Below are positions 1 to 8,867 of a stretch of DNA of 64,000 bases, one piece after another. The notes under the pieces are model-generated. The model did not search any database and had not been told where the DNA came from. It was given only the letters and a program-made list of their open reading frames with translations. Where the stretch lies: contig CAMDBH010000005.1 in NCBI GenBank assembly GCA_945889325.1, forward strand, positions 1-64,000. Reading direction: 5' to 3'. The translations under genes were made by a program, and so were the position numbers. Within the stretch, counting starts at the first letter, position 1; the number at the start of each line of letters is the position of its first letter. This stretch comes from Klebsiella pneumoniae (GTDB taxonomy: Bacteria; Myxococcota_A; UBA9042).

Positions 1-2533
1 CTTCGCCGGTTTGCGGTTTGAATACGTCGATGCCATTGACTTTAATCCGCAATTTGCCGTCGTCCAACTTCAAAATGTCAATATCCGGTTCGCCGAAGAT
101 GACGAACAAGTTGCCCTTGCCGGTGTTTTTCAAGTCGTCGCTCATGTGCAAGTCGGCGTTCATGCGCGCTTTTAGCACCGGGATGCGGCCAATACCCTTG
201 AATTCCGAGGAGTGCGCGTCGTAATTGAAGGCGCAGGCGATAACGACGTCGAAGCCGGCGTCGCCAGCCTCGCGCGCGGTGGCCACCAGGTCGGGCTTGC
301 TGACTGTGCCGAATTCAGGGCCGATGAAAATGGCGGCGCGCTTGTCGGTGCCAGTTTCTTCTTCAATGTAGCGTCCTTCCGCGCAGATGTACGCTCCCGG
401 CCAATGGGCGAGCGAGATGAACGCAATCCGCCCTTCCTTGTGCGCCTGTTGCACACCGGCGATTTTGAGGTTTTCCAAAATCATCTCTGGAAACGTCTGC
501 TTGGCGTTGTATTTCACGCCCGCTTCGCCCACGCCGTCGATCAATTCGTCGTTTTCATCGATGCCCAGCACGCGGTGCGGCGAAAGGCTTTCGACGGTGA
601 ACGGCCCGGCGACGCGGACTTTCTTGTTGTCGCCGTAGGGCTTGTCGTACAGGTATTCATTGTCGGCTTTGGCCGCGATGCTGGCGTCGATTTCCTTTTG
701 CCGGCTAATGCGCGCTTGCCACCATTCCCGGTGCGCCAATTTGCCGTCCGCCCGCCAGTTGGATTGCTCTTCGCGGGGGATTTCCCATTCACGCCATGAG
801 GTTCCGAGGGCTGCGTTGATTGCGTCGCGCAGCGGTTCCAGCTTGTCCTGCCAGCGCTGCCAAATCACGTCGATTTCCGCGTTGTTGGCGATCGATTTCA
901 GCGTAACGTGCGGCACGCGTTCGTAAACGAAGCCGTGGCGGATGCTGCCGCGCGTCGGCTGGGTCGACGGCGCCGTGCGGGTCAGTTCCGCTTCTTTTTG
1001 CTGGCCTTCGCGTGAATCCGCAAGCAGATAGAAGGGATAGCGCGCGCCCATAATGCGCGCGCGGGCCAGCGCCAGCGCAACGCGCGAGGTGTCGATGGTG
1101 ATCCAGCGCCGGCCCCATTGCTCGGCGACGGTCGCCGTGGTGCCGGAGCCGCAGGTCGGATCGAGGACGACGTCGCCGGGGTCGGTGGTCATCAGAAAAC
1201 AGCGTTCAATGATTCCAGGATTTGTTTGCACAACATAGACTTTCTGGTCTGAGAATCCGCTGGTGCGAAATTTCATCCAGAAGTTGTGAATCGGCATGTT
1301 GCCGAAGTCAGAAAAGCGACGGCGGTATCGGAGCGTGTTCCCGATAGCGATGACTCGGGTCGATTTAACAAGCCGCGAGGCACCTTGGACGTTTGTTTTC
1401 CAGCCGCCCTTGTTCGGACGATATGCCCGACCTTGCCACTCGATTGGCTGCTGTGTTGTTTCCGCGCCTGTTTGGGAAGTCAGATTGTCGTGGGCAATGA
1501 TCCTCCAACCGTCAGGGATTCCGGAAGGTTGGGCCTTTTCCTCATCTGACATTGGTCGGACGAATCCGCCGTCTGGCGGTTCGACAAGATTGTATTGTGT
1601 TGAGCCTTCACCGCCAAACACGCGCCCTTCGTAAATCTGCCGATATTTGATCTGCCGGATGTCTTTCGCATACCAAAGCACAAAGTCGTTGACTGCCGCC
1701 AACACGTTGGTTCCGATTGCAGGACTTCCTGCGCCCGTCGTTTTTACGACCGTTATGAGCGAGACGGCATTCTCATCGCCAAAAACCTCATCCATCACCG
1801 CCCTGACGCGATGCACATTCTCATCGCCAATCTGGACGAAAATGCTCCCGCTATCGGTCAGCAAATCCCGCGCCACCGTCAGCCGATCGCGCAAGTATGT
1901 CAAATAACTGTGAATCCCATCGCGCCACGTATCGCGAAACGCCTTCACCTGCTCCGGTTCCCGCGTAATATGCCCGACATTGCCATCTTTCACATCGCGG
2001 CTGGTCGTACTCCACTGAAAATTGCTATTGAACTTAATGCCATACGGCGGATCGAAGTAGATGCACTGCACCTTGCCCGCCAACCCCTCCCGTTCCGCCA
2101 AACTGGCCATCACCTGCAAACTGTCGCCCAAAATCATGCGGTTGGACCAATTCTGCTCGTGCTGATAAAACTCAGTCTTATCCGCACCCTTGGGCACCCC
2201 ATTGAAATCGCCGAACAAATCCGTCTGCGCCTCCGGCTTCTGCCCCGCCTTGCTCTGCCGCAGCAAATCATCAATCAAAACCTTGGGATGGACCTTCTCC
2301 TGAATGTATAGCGGCGGCGCATTGACCACCAGATCGCTCCAATCCTGCTCATCCTTGCCGCGCCAGCAAAGCTGCGGATCGAGGTCCGTATTGCGCGCAT
2401 ACCGCCGCTGCACCAGTTCCTGCTGGGATTTGTGCAGCACGCTTTGATGCTCCGCCGTCGGAATGTTGCGGCGGGTGGCTTCGTCGTGGCGGATGGTTTC
2501 TACGGATTTTGGGGTGGCGGGGAGCTTGGCCAT
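1..2533 (-). CDS. Type III-like site-specific DNA methyltransferase (Mod), 3' end cut off by the window
   Basis: The minus-strand frame stays open from an ATG at 2533 to the window edge, so at least 844 residues are visible and the C-terminus is missing. DPPYG begins at residue 161 (motif IV, the methyl-transfer site of N6-adenine or N4-cytosine enzymes). DPTCGSGTT begins at residue 458 (motif I, SAM binding). Motif IV before motif I is the beta-class order typical of type III Mod subunits. The visible end (near FGEPDIDI, VKVNGIDVF) resembles the C-terminal part of long Mod proteins of about 900-1000 residues. Its ATG overlaps the TAA of the upstream DUF262 gene (TAATG), so translation is probably coupled. 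In type III systems Mod both modifies DNA and supplies the target recognition domain used by Res. Family assignment is secure; target sequence and exact length are not known. Confidence 0.9.
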   Translation of the reverse strand, partial: MAKLPATPKSVETIRHDEATRRNIPTAEHQSVLHKSQQELVQRRYARNTDLDPQLCWRGKDEQDWSDLVVNAPPLYIQEKVHPKVLIDDLLRQSKAGQKPEAQTDLFGDFNGVPKGADKTEFYQHEQNWSNRMILGDSLQVMASLAEREGLAGKVQCIYFDPPYGIKFNSNFQWSTTSRDVKDGNVGHITREPEQVKAFRDTWRDGIHSYLTYLRDRLTVARDLLTDSGSIFVQIGDENVHRVRAVMDEVFGDENAVSLITVVKTTGAGSPAIGTNVLAAVNDFVLWYAKDIRQIKYRQIYEGRVFGGEGSTQYNLVEPPDGGFVRPMSDEEKAQPSGIPDGWRIIAHDNLTSQTGAETTQQPIEWQGRAYRPNKGGWKTNVQGASRLVKSTRVIAIGNTLRYRRRFSDFGNMPIHNFWMKFRTSGFSDQKVYVVQTNPGIIERCFLMTTDPGDVVLDPTCGSGTTATVAEQWGRRWITIDTSRVALALARARIMGARYPFYLLADSREGQQKEAELTRTAPSTQPTRGSIRHGFVYERVPHVTLKSIANNAEIDVIWQRWQDKLEPLRDAINAALGTSWREWEIPREEQSNWRADGKLAHREWWQARISRQKEIDASIAAKADNEYLYDKPYGDNKKVRVAGPFTVESLSPHRVLGIDENDELIDGVGEAGVKYNAKQTFPEMILENLKIAGVQQAHKEGRIAFISLAHWPGAYICAEGRYIEEETGTDKRAAIFIGPEFGTVSKPDLVATAREAGDAGFDVVIACAFNYDAHSSEFKGIGRIPVLKARMNADLHMSDDLKNTGKGNLFVIFGEPDIDILKLDDGKLRIKVNGIDVFKPQTGE

Positions 2534-4383
2534 TACGCCACCTCAGCGGATTCGACGGCATCGACTTCAGTTTCCGTTTCGTTGCTGCCACTTTCGGCGA
2601 CGACGGCCTTTTGCATCGCTTGGGCGACGAGTTCGGCCAATGCCTTTTGGCGGGCCGCGAAAAACGCTTTCCAATCATTAGCTCGCAAAAGCTCCGGCTC
2701 AATCAGATGCGAGCGCAAAATCTCGTCGATTTGGTCTGGGGCAAGCCCATGTTTGTCTTGGATTTCCTTCAGGTAATGCGACGGTGCGTTCCCGCCGATG
2801 AGAATATTGGTCCGTTTCGACAACGGCGTCTTGTTCACCACCGAGTCGAACATCGACGCGGGAATCCCCTGTGATTTGCACCACGCCTGCGGGAAAATGT
2901 GGTGTATGTCAATGTCATCATTGAAAAATGTCATTATATCAGTAGGCTTGCCGGTAATGAAGTCGCGGCAGCCGAATTTCATTAAAAGCGCGTGCAAGCC
3001 CTTGTAAGCTGCCGATAGGCGCGAACGCAACGTCAGCAGCCGGTCGCTCTGAAACAAGGCCTCATCAATTGCACGCGGTCTGGTGCCACCGGCGATCCAT
3101 TCGACGAGTTCGGGTACGTCGCGCGCGAGACGCGATTCCGTACTCGATCCGTACAATTCGCCCAACGTAACCGACCAAAACCATTGCTCCAACTGCTTTT
3201 TTGCGGCTGCCGTCTGCGCCTTGACGCCTTGGATTGCAAATACAGCTGCCAGGCCAACCAACTGCGGCGGATACGGAATGTCCCGGTGACGGATGATCTT
3301 CAGTTCATTCAGAAAATTACCCGCTTCGATGAAACCTGCTTCAACGTGGTCGGCGTGCAATTTGAAAGCTGCAAGCGGCAAACCGAGTAGCGCGTCTTTG
3401 TTGCAAGAAATTTGAGGTAACTCTTTGTCTTTTTTGCCTTCGGCAAACTTTTCCAATCGGCGCGCGCGGGTGTGCAGCAGCGTGCACGCCTGCAAAAAGT
3501 CCGTGCTGCCAACGTGCGCCAAGACTTCTCGGCGGTTCGGCCCGCCGACCATTCTGTCGGCGCGTCCAATTTTCGGCGGCTGCTTGCTGCCTTTCCAGTC
3601 TTCGCGGAGATCGTAGTTTTCGGCGGCGTAGATCGCCGTAACCAATTCAAATGCGTCAAGTTTCTTGCCGCCGACGTTCACCTTTTCAAACACGAGACAG
3701 ATCGCTTCGCGGCTGTTGCTGCGATCCAGCCGGATTATCGGCATCTTGTAGCGCTGAATGCGATCGACAACGCCGCGGAAAAACGTGCGATCCAAATCGG
3801 CAACGTCGCGCCCACGCTCTTTCCAGTGGTTGCGCCAGTCGTAAAACCAATCGTTGCTGTCAAATACCTGATTAAGCGGGAAATAATCGTGTTCAAATTC
3901 CGCAAGCTGCGTTGAGAGGTCGAGCGAAATGGACTTGCCGAAATTGGTTCGGATGATCTTATCCGCGGGCACGCCGACAATCGCGTCCTCAAGATTGGCA
4001 ATAGGTTCAACCGCTTTCTTGATGTCGAGGTAGTAGTAGCGCGCAACTTCGGTGTTTCGCGCTGTCAGCGTACGCACCGGCGAGCGGGCGTATGCCGCCT
4101 GAAACAATGACGTCATGCGCTGTTGACCGTCGAGCAGCAACTCATTGGGCGCGCAGGATTTAGGCAAAACACCAGCCAGCAGGCGTGGCTTGAACGCGAC
4201 AGTTCCGCCTGTTTCCAACGTCAGTAGCGCGCCGACTGGAAAACCTTTGGCAATCGAGGCGATCAAGCTGCGTACATCCTCATCGCCCCACACATAGTCG
4301 CGTTGAAAATCAGGTAATTGCAGCCGGCCTTCGTCAACCTTGCGCAAAATGTCCTTCAAATCTTCTTTAGTCGTATCAAACAT
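2533..4383 (-). CDS. DUF262 protein with C-terminal HNH/DUF1524-type motif (GmrSD-like nuclease)
   Basis: This protein of 616 residues sits between res and mod. The N-terminal half has the DUF262 hallmarks: QR.YVW near residue 27 and DGQQR at 85-89, a ParB-like fold that in relatives binds or hydrolyses nucleotides. Around residues 485-535 lies DIDIHHIFP followed by a conserved Asn-containing stretch, the His-Asn-His pattern of the DUF1524 nuclease domain. Members of this architecture (GmrSD, BrxU, SspE-type) cut modified or phage DNA. I chose ATG 4383 over TTG 4425 because AAGGAAAA lies upstream at good spacing and the start falls 22 nt after the res stop. The mod gene overlaps its end. Placement inside a type III-like operon suggests a second nuclease arm or a regulator; that role is inference. 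Confidence 0.85.
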   Translation of the reverse strand: MFDTTKEDLKDILRKVDEGRLQLPDFQRDYVWGDEDVRSLIASIAKGFPVGALLTLETGGTVAFKPRLLAGVLPKSCAPNELLLDGQQRMTSLFQAAYARSPVRTLTARNTEVARYYYLDIKKAVEPIANLEDAIVGVPADKIIRTNFGKSISLDLSTQLAEFEHDYFPLNQVFDSNDWFYDWRNHWKERGRDVADLDRTFFRGVVDRIQRYKMPIIRLDRSNSREAICLVFEKVNVGGKKLDAFELVTAIYAAENYDLREDWKGSKQPPKIGRADRMVGGPNRREVLAHVGSTDFLQACTLLHTRARRLEKFAEGKKDKELPQISCNKDALLGLPLAAFKLHADHVEAGFIEAGNFLNELKIIRHRDIPYPPQLVGLAAVFAIQGVKAQTAAAKKQLEQWFWSVTLGELYGSSTESRLARDVPELVEWIAGGTRPRAIDEALFQSDRLLTLRSRLSAAYKGLHALLMKFGCRDFITGKPTDIMTFFNDDIDIHHIFPQAWCKSQGIPASMFDSVVNKTPLSKRTNILIGGNAPSHYLKEIQDKHGLAPDQIDEILRSHLIEPELLRANDWKAFFAARQKALAELVAQAMQKAVVAESGSNETETEVDAVESAEVA

Positions 4384-4405
4384 TGAGTATTTTCCTTCGC
4401 TTAGC

Positions 4406-7400
4406 CTATGCTTGGGCGGTTTCAATCATGGAATTGAAGGCACCCTCAACCTTCGCCTTAAAATCACTTTCAATCTTATACACTTCGCCAAACTCAGCAA
4501 AAGCCCAACGGCCATGCGCCTTCAAGTTGTTCACCCCCGGCACCCAGTACGTTTCCATCGTCAGCTTCTTGTCTTTGGCATCCTCGCCGCGATAACCCTT
4601 GATTTCCACGACCAACCGCAGCAAATCCTCTTTGCCGTCATCGACCAGCACGATGAAATCAGGGCGATAGTGCCGCGTTTCCGAACCCGAGCGATACGGC
4701 ACTTCAAAGCCCAAGCTGTGATTCTTGACGTAACCCCGCACTTTGGGATGACTTTCGGCGACGCGGCAAAATTCCGCTTCCCAGTCGCTGTCCAAAATCA
4801 CCCAGTTTACATGGCATTTGCTCGCATCCGTCTGCCAGCGCGTCGTCTTGGAGGTGGTAAAATTGACGTTCATCGTGCTGCCGACCGAATTGTACGGGTC
4901 GAGCATGGCCAAAAGCGCCGCTTTGCCCTGCCAATCGCGCACGATCGCCGCCGTGATGCGCTCGCACGCGATGTCCGCCAGCGCCTGATACTTCAGAAGC
5001 CCCGGATAAGTATCGCCTTTGCACACAAGACAAGTCTCCAGCCACTGCTGGGCGATCCGCTTCAACTGGCCGAACAAATTCAGCTTTGGGTCTTCGCCCG
5101 CGTCGCGCCACTTGTCGTAGATCAAATGCTTTGTAAGCTCATACAGCACGGTCGACGATCGAACGTCTCGCAGGTGCCCCAGCGTCAGATCGACGGGAGC
5201 CCCGATAATCCCTGCGTTTTGGGTAATCGTCGGCCCGACAAGTTCGGGCGTCAGTTCAAGAATGGAATCATCGGTAAACTGCGCGGTCAGCCGATCTTTA
5301 GGCAATTCAATGCGATAGCCCGCCACGCGCGGAAAGCGAATCTCCAGCGCATCGCGATCCGGCTTGACCGCTTTGACCTGAATCGTATCGCGGGGCTGCT
5401 GCGCTTTAGCCGGCACCGGCTTCGCAGTGAAATCAAATGGAATTCCAAGTACATCAGCATACTCGACATCGAAAAGCCCTTCTTCGTTCAAGTGATAGGA
5501 CTGGCGGCGTAGCGCGCGGCCAATCACTTGTTCGCAAAGCAGTTGCGTGCCAAACGCGCGCACGCCGAGCACATGCGTCACCGTATTGGCGTCCCAGCCC
5601 TCCGTCAGCATCGAGACGGAAACAACGCAGCGAATGCCCGCGCCCAACTGGCCTTCTTTGCCAACAGTATTCATCACTTCGCGCAGCAAGTCCTGATCGG
5701 TGAGGTTGTCAGCAGCGTGTGCATCGCGGGAACGTTCAATGATTTCACGGCGAAAGCGCGCGATTTCATCAGCGGCCATTAGCCGGAACTTATCGTCGAG
5801 CGCGTCGCCGGAATCGAGTTGCTTGCTGTCGATCAGGAGCGTGTTGGGTCGTCCGAGCGGATTGTTAAAATCATCAAAGTTGCGAAACAGCGGCAACCGC
5901 CCGTTTTCTAAAATGCTTTGTCCGTCATCCTGCGTCCGATAAAATCCCGAGATGTAGTCGTAAACCAGCTTGGACGTTGAAGTATTGTTGCAAACGACGA
6001 TAAAGCACGGCGGCACTTTGACGCCGGCCTCCTGCCAGAGCTCGTGCGTCTTTTGATAGTGCCCGTACAGCGCCTGCAACGCCGTTTGGAGCAGCGGCGG
6101 CAACTTGAGTGGATCCAGACCTTCGGATTTGCCGCGACCTTCTTTCGGCATATCTGCGCGAATATGCTCCCAAAGATTGCGGAACATCGGCATATCGTTG
6201 CCCGGAATGTTCTCCGCCACCGGCACGCGGGGCAGTTTAACGATCCCGCATTCAATCGCATCCATCAGCGAAAAATCGCTCATTGTCCAAGGAAACAGCG
6301 TACCTTCAGCGTAGCCGGAACCGCGCAGAAAGAACGGCGTCGCCGACAAATCTATCACATTGTTCAAGCCGAGTTTGCGCCGCACCGCTTCCAGGCCTGA
6401 AATCCACAACCGCGCCGCTTCATTGTTCGCCTCGGCTTCCTTGCGATCATCGCCTTTCAAATCATCATCTTCGTGCGTATTTGGCTTGGCGCGATAGCAA
6501 TGGTGCGCTTCATCATTGATCGCCAAGATGTTTTTCATGCCCATCAATTCAGGCATAACCCGCTGAATCATTTGCCCTTCAGTTTCCAGCGTATCCAGCG
6601 GATCGCCGTGCCCTTGCAGCAGCGACCGCCCGCCTTTGGACAATTCAATCCGCTCCTTGCGCTTGAAAGCGTGATAATTCGTAATGACAATCTTGGCTTT
6701 GACCAAATCCGGCATCATATCAGCCGGAACCAACTCGCGGCTTTCGTAGTAACTGTCGGGATCGTTCGGCTTAAGCACGCGCAACCGGTCGCGGATGACG
6801 ATACCGGGCGCGACGATCAAAAACCCGCGCGTAAACCGCTTGCTACCGGGATGCCGCACGCAATTGAGCGTCTGCCAGGCGATCAGCATCGCCATCACCG
6901 TCGTCTTGCCCGCGCCGGTCGCCAGCTTGAGCGCCGTGCGCATCAAATCCGGATTGGCATCGCGGTTGGAATCGGCGATGTGTTGCAAAAAACTCTTGCC
7001 AGTCTTGCTGTTGGGCGCAACTTCAGTCAGCCAAATCGCCGTTTCAACCGCCTCAACTTGGCAGAAAAACGGCCGAATCCCGGCGAACGGATGATGCCGC
7101 CAATGCTGCAACAAGCGCTCTGTTTCCGGCGTAACCCCCCAATCCTTGGGATTTTTCAGCCCGCGCCACCGATCCACCTGCCCGCGCACGGCGTTGACCA
7201 CGGCCGTTGGATCGTACTGCTGCTCCGCCGTCGACAGGCCGTCTGCGCCATGCAAGAGCAGAGCACCTTGTTCTGCCTTGCCTTTTTGCTTCTTCGGCTT
7301 GGGAATCGGCGTGATAAAATCCGCCCGCCGCCGCTGCTCAATGATCTGCTGCGTCGGCTGGCCGCTCTCGTCGAGTTCCCACTGGCGCTGCGGGCAGGCA

Positions 7401-7492
7401 TAGGGCGAGTTCAGGATCGGGCGTGCGAAGAATGGATTTTCGGTCCTCACGATTGGCCTTTGTGGTTTAATATCGTCGAACGAAACCGGCAC
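4406..7492 (-). CDS. Type III restriction subunit (Res): DEAD/DEAH helicase with PD-(D/E)xK nuclease
   Basis: About 1,028 residues from the GTG at 7492. Seen: Walker A ATGAGKTT near residue 192, DEAH (NDEAHHC) near 326, DLSATPFF (motif III), an SF2 motif V/VI block (TEGWDANTVTHV followed by QVIGRALRR), and near the C-terminus RPDFIVLV with VVEIKGYRG about 18 residues later, matching a PD...ExK nuclease. The N-terminal segment RPILNSPY...RQWELDESG is typical of the BPTD_3080-like group of type III Res proteins. In such systems ATP-driven sliding along DNA, together with Mod, leads to cleavage. The start is uncertain: the frame is open to a TTG at 7600, no ATG is available, and neither start has a clear Shine-Dalgarno; homology favours about 7492. 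It is followed by the DUF262 and mod genes on the same strand. Confidence 0.88.
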   Translation of the reverse strand: MPVSFDDIKPQRPIVRTENPFFARPILNSPYACPQRQWELDESGQPTQQIIEQRRRADFITPIPKPKKQKGKAEQGALLLHGADGLSTAEQQYDPTAVVNAVRGQVDRWRGLKNPKDWGVTPETERLLQHWRHHPFAGIRPFFCQVEAVETAIWLTEVAPNSKTGKSFLQHIADSNRDANPDLMRTALKLATGAGKTTVMAMLIAWQTLNCVRHPGSKRFTRGFLIVAPGIVIRDRLRVLKPNDPDSYYESRELVPADMMPDLVKAKIVITNYHAFKRKERIELSKGGRSLLQGHGDPLDTLETEGQMIQRVMPELMGMKNILAINDEAHHCYRAKPNTHEDDDLKGDDRKEAEANNEAARLWISGLEAVRRKLGLNNVIDLSATPFFLRGSGYAEGTLFPWTMSDFSLMDAIECGIVKLPRVPVAENIPGNDMPMFRNLWEHIRADMPKEGRGKSEGLDPLKLPPLLQTALQALYGHYQKTHELWQEAGVKVPPCFIVVCNNTSTSKLVYDYISGFYRTQDDGQSILENGRLPLFRNFDDFNNPLGRPNTLLIDSKQLDSGDALDDKFRLMAADEIARFRREIIERSRDAHAADNLTDQDLLREVMNTVGKEGQLGAGIRCVVSVSMLTEGWDANTVTHVLGVRAFGTQLLCEQVIGRALRRQSYHLNEEGLFDVEYADVLGIPFDFTAKPVPAKAQQPRDTIQVKAVKPDRDALEIRFPRVAGYRIELPKDRLTAQFTDDSILELTPELVGPTITQNAGIIGAPVDLTLGHLRDVRSSTVLYELTKHLIYDKWRDAGEDPKLNLFGQLKRIAQQWLETCLVCKGDTYPGLLKYQALADIACERITAAIVRDWQGKAALLAMLDPYNSVGSTMNVNFTTSKTTRWQTDASKCHVNWVILDSDWEAEFCRVAESHPKVRGYVKNHSLGFEVPYRSGSETRHYRPDFIVLVDDGKEDLLRLVVEIKGYRGEDAKDKKLTMETYWVPGVNNLKAHGRWAFAEFGEVYKIESDFKAKVEGAFNSMIETAQA

Positions 7493-7675
7493 CGCGGACG
7501 CGCGCGCGACGACAGGGGGCGCTGCGCGCGAAAATTCAATGGTTGCGCATAGCTGGAGAACGCGGCACCCACGGGCCGTAGCGCAGCAACGTGCACCCAA
7601 TGTCAGCGGATGTCAAATGTAAAAAAGGGCTTTTTACTGTGTCCGAGCCGACGGAGATCGACGCCGCCAACGTGG

Positions 7676-8317
7676 TTATTCGGTAAATGGAATAAACCTT
7701 TGAAATTCATGGATTAGTTGGGCTGAAACTTCTACGGTCCGCAGCGCGCGCACCCACATCGCGAGTCGTGGCTCCAACTCTGTCGTGTCACATCTGTCGA
7801 TCTGGACGCGATCACCGTCGGCTACACGAACCACCAAATATTTGGCCAGTCCTTCCGCGATTTCGGGCCGTTCAGGCTGAAAGTTGTCGCTGACGGCCCA
7901 TAGTGCTGCTTCGACGAGGTGCTTGCCCTCTTGCCCAAATATGCTCAAAAACGCACGAACTACGCCTTGTCTCGCGTGGTTATGTGCGCGGGAGGGGGCA
8001 GTCGAAGCTGGTAGCGAGATCGGGTCGATAAGTTCCGGATGTCGCAGTTTTTCAACCAACTGAATAGCGGCGGCAACCGACATACGCATGCTCAAGCTTG
8101 GCCGCGGATTGCGGAGATTTTGCCCACCTACCTCTATGGCAATCGTCGCGCCTCGCTCGGGGTGAAGTTGGGGCACACGCATTTCGATCGTCGCGTCATA
8201 GAACGGCAGGAGCATGCGTGCGGAGGCGATGGTGCCGTCCGCGAACAGGCGAGCTGGACTTGCAATTTTGCCTTTTTCAGAAGGAGCAGATCGGTCACCA
8301 AAGTCGAGATCAAGCAT
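7676..8317 (-). CDS. Hypothetical protein upstream of the restriction operon
   Basis: 213 residues from an ATG preceded by AAGGAAAAGCG, a convincing ribosome binding site, so the gene is likely real. I do not recognise a family. There is no signal peptide or membrane segment. The middle (residues about 65-150) looks alpha-helical, and the C-terminal part contains VVRVADGDRVQID and EPRLAMWVRALRTVEV. It lies on the same strand as res, about 180 nt before the GTG start of res (75 nt before the alternative TTG). It could be the first gene of that operon and an accessory or regulatory component, but nothing in the sequence proves this. Confidence 0.65.
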   Translation of the reverse strand: MLDLDFGDRSAPSEKGKIASPARLFADGTIASARMLLPFYDATIEMRVPQLHPERGATIAIEVGGQNLRNPRPSLSMRMSVAAAIQLVEKLRHPELIDPISLPASTAPSRAHNHARQGVVRAFLSIFGQEGKHLVEAALWAVSDNFQPERPEIAEGLAKYLVVRVADGDRVQIDRCDTTELEPRLAMWVRALRTVEVSAQLIHEFQRFIPFTE

Positions 8318-8402
8318 TCGCTTTTCCTTTGCCCTTGGGAGAAATACCGCTCGGCCATTTGTGGGCGGCTTCCAAAGTTGCGCTCATTTGCCCTAAACGT
8401 CA

Positions 8403-8428
8403 ACGGCTAAGCGACACGGCTAAGCGAC
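8403..8428. repeat. Perfect 13-bp tandem duplication, possible operator
   Basis: ACGGCTAAGCGAC occurs twice back to back, at 8403-8415 and 8416-8428. It sits 86 bp upstream of the start of the minus-strand gene ending at 7676, in the spacer before the octamer array. Position and perfect repetition would suit a regulator binding site; chance duplication is the alternative. Confidence 0.5.
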
Positions 8429-8634
8429 GAAAGGGGCAGGGCCTCGATGCCGATCGGCTTGCTCTGCCACCTTGAAGCGCGTACCGGTACATCCGTGCGC
8501 AGTCACCGCTCGCCAGCAATGTGCGCCGTGCACCAAGCGCGGGGATGCCCGGTGGCGGCGGTCGACTTCGGCGATCAAACCCGTGCAAACCCGTAAAAAT
8601 CGATGACGCAGAAACCGACAACACGCTAGATAAC
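8429..8634. other. Non-coding spacer with no clear gene
   Basis: Together with the flanking repeats this belongs to a gene-free stretch from 8318 to 8867. I see no convincing reading frame with a ribosome binding site on either strand. The only local symmetry is the 10-bp palindrome GTACCGGTAC at 8481-8490. Confidence 0.4.
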
Positions 8635-8773
8635 CGCCCAAACACGCCCCAATGCGCCCAAACCAACCAACCACCAAGCAAAATAACCGCTCAAACCCGC
8701 GCAAATGCGCCCTAACCAACGCCAAAATACGCCCAAACATTTGCCAAAACACGCCCAAATCAAACCGCCAAAA
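8635..8773. repeat. Array of eleven CGCCCAAA-like octamers in helical phase
   Basis: Octamers matching CGCCCAAA or near variants start at 8635, 8645, 8655, 8688, 8698, 8708, 8720, 8730, 8742, 8752 and 8766. Most steps are exactly 10 bp and the others 12-14 bp, apart from one gap of 33. All have the same orientation, so the plus strand is very poor in G. A further variant (CGCGCAAA, 8846-8853) lies just before the next gene, and an exact copy (8887-8894) lies inside its first codons. Ten-bp phasing puts every site on the same face of the helix, as in operator or iteron arrays. Confidence 0.7.
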
Positions 8774-8812
8774 CGCGCGTAAAATACAAATAGCAATCGC
8801 AATCGGGCGCTG

Positions 8813-8818
8813 TATAAT
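8813..8818 (+). promoter_or_regulatory. Candidate -10 box TATAAT
   Basis: A perfect TATAAT with TG directly in front lies 50 bp before the ATG of the HTH gene and just after the octamer array. No good -35 hexamer is found at 16-18 bp upstream, so it would need activation or act as an extended -10 type. Placement between the array and the gene supports it. Confidence 0.4.
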
Positions 8819-8867
8819 GCCAGCGACGCCGCGCACAAACACCAGCGCGCAAATACCGAGGTCCAAA

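Noticed and set aside
1-2533. Apparent fragmentation of the methyltransferase region
   Set aside because: Reading the minus strand from ATG 2533 gives one uninterrupted frame to the window edge; the gene only looks missing because its stop is outside the window.
6473-7552. Plus-strand frame of 359 codons
   Set aside because: Fully antisense to the Res helicase gene, whose motifs are clear; His/Arg-rich product without domains.
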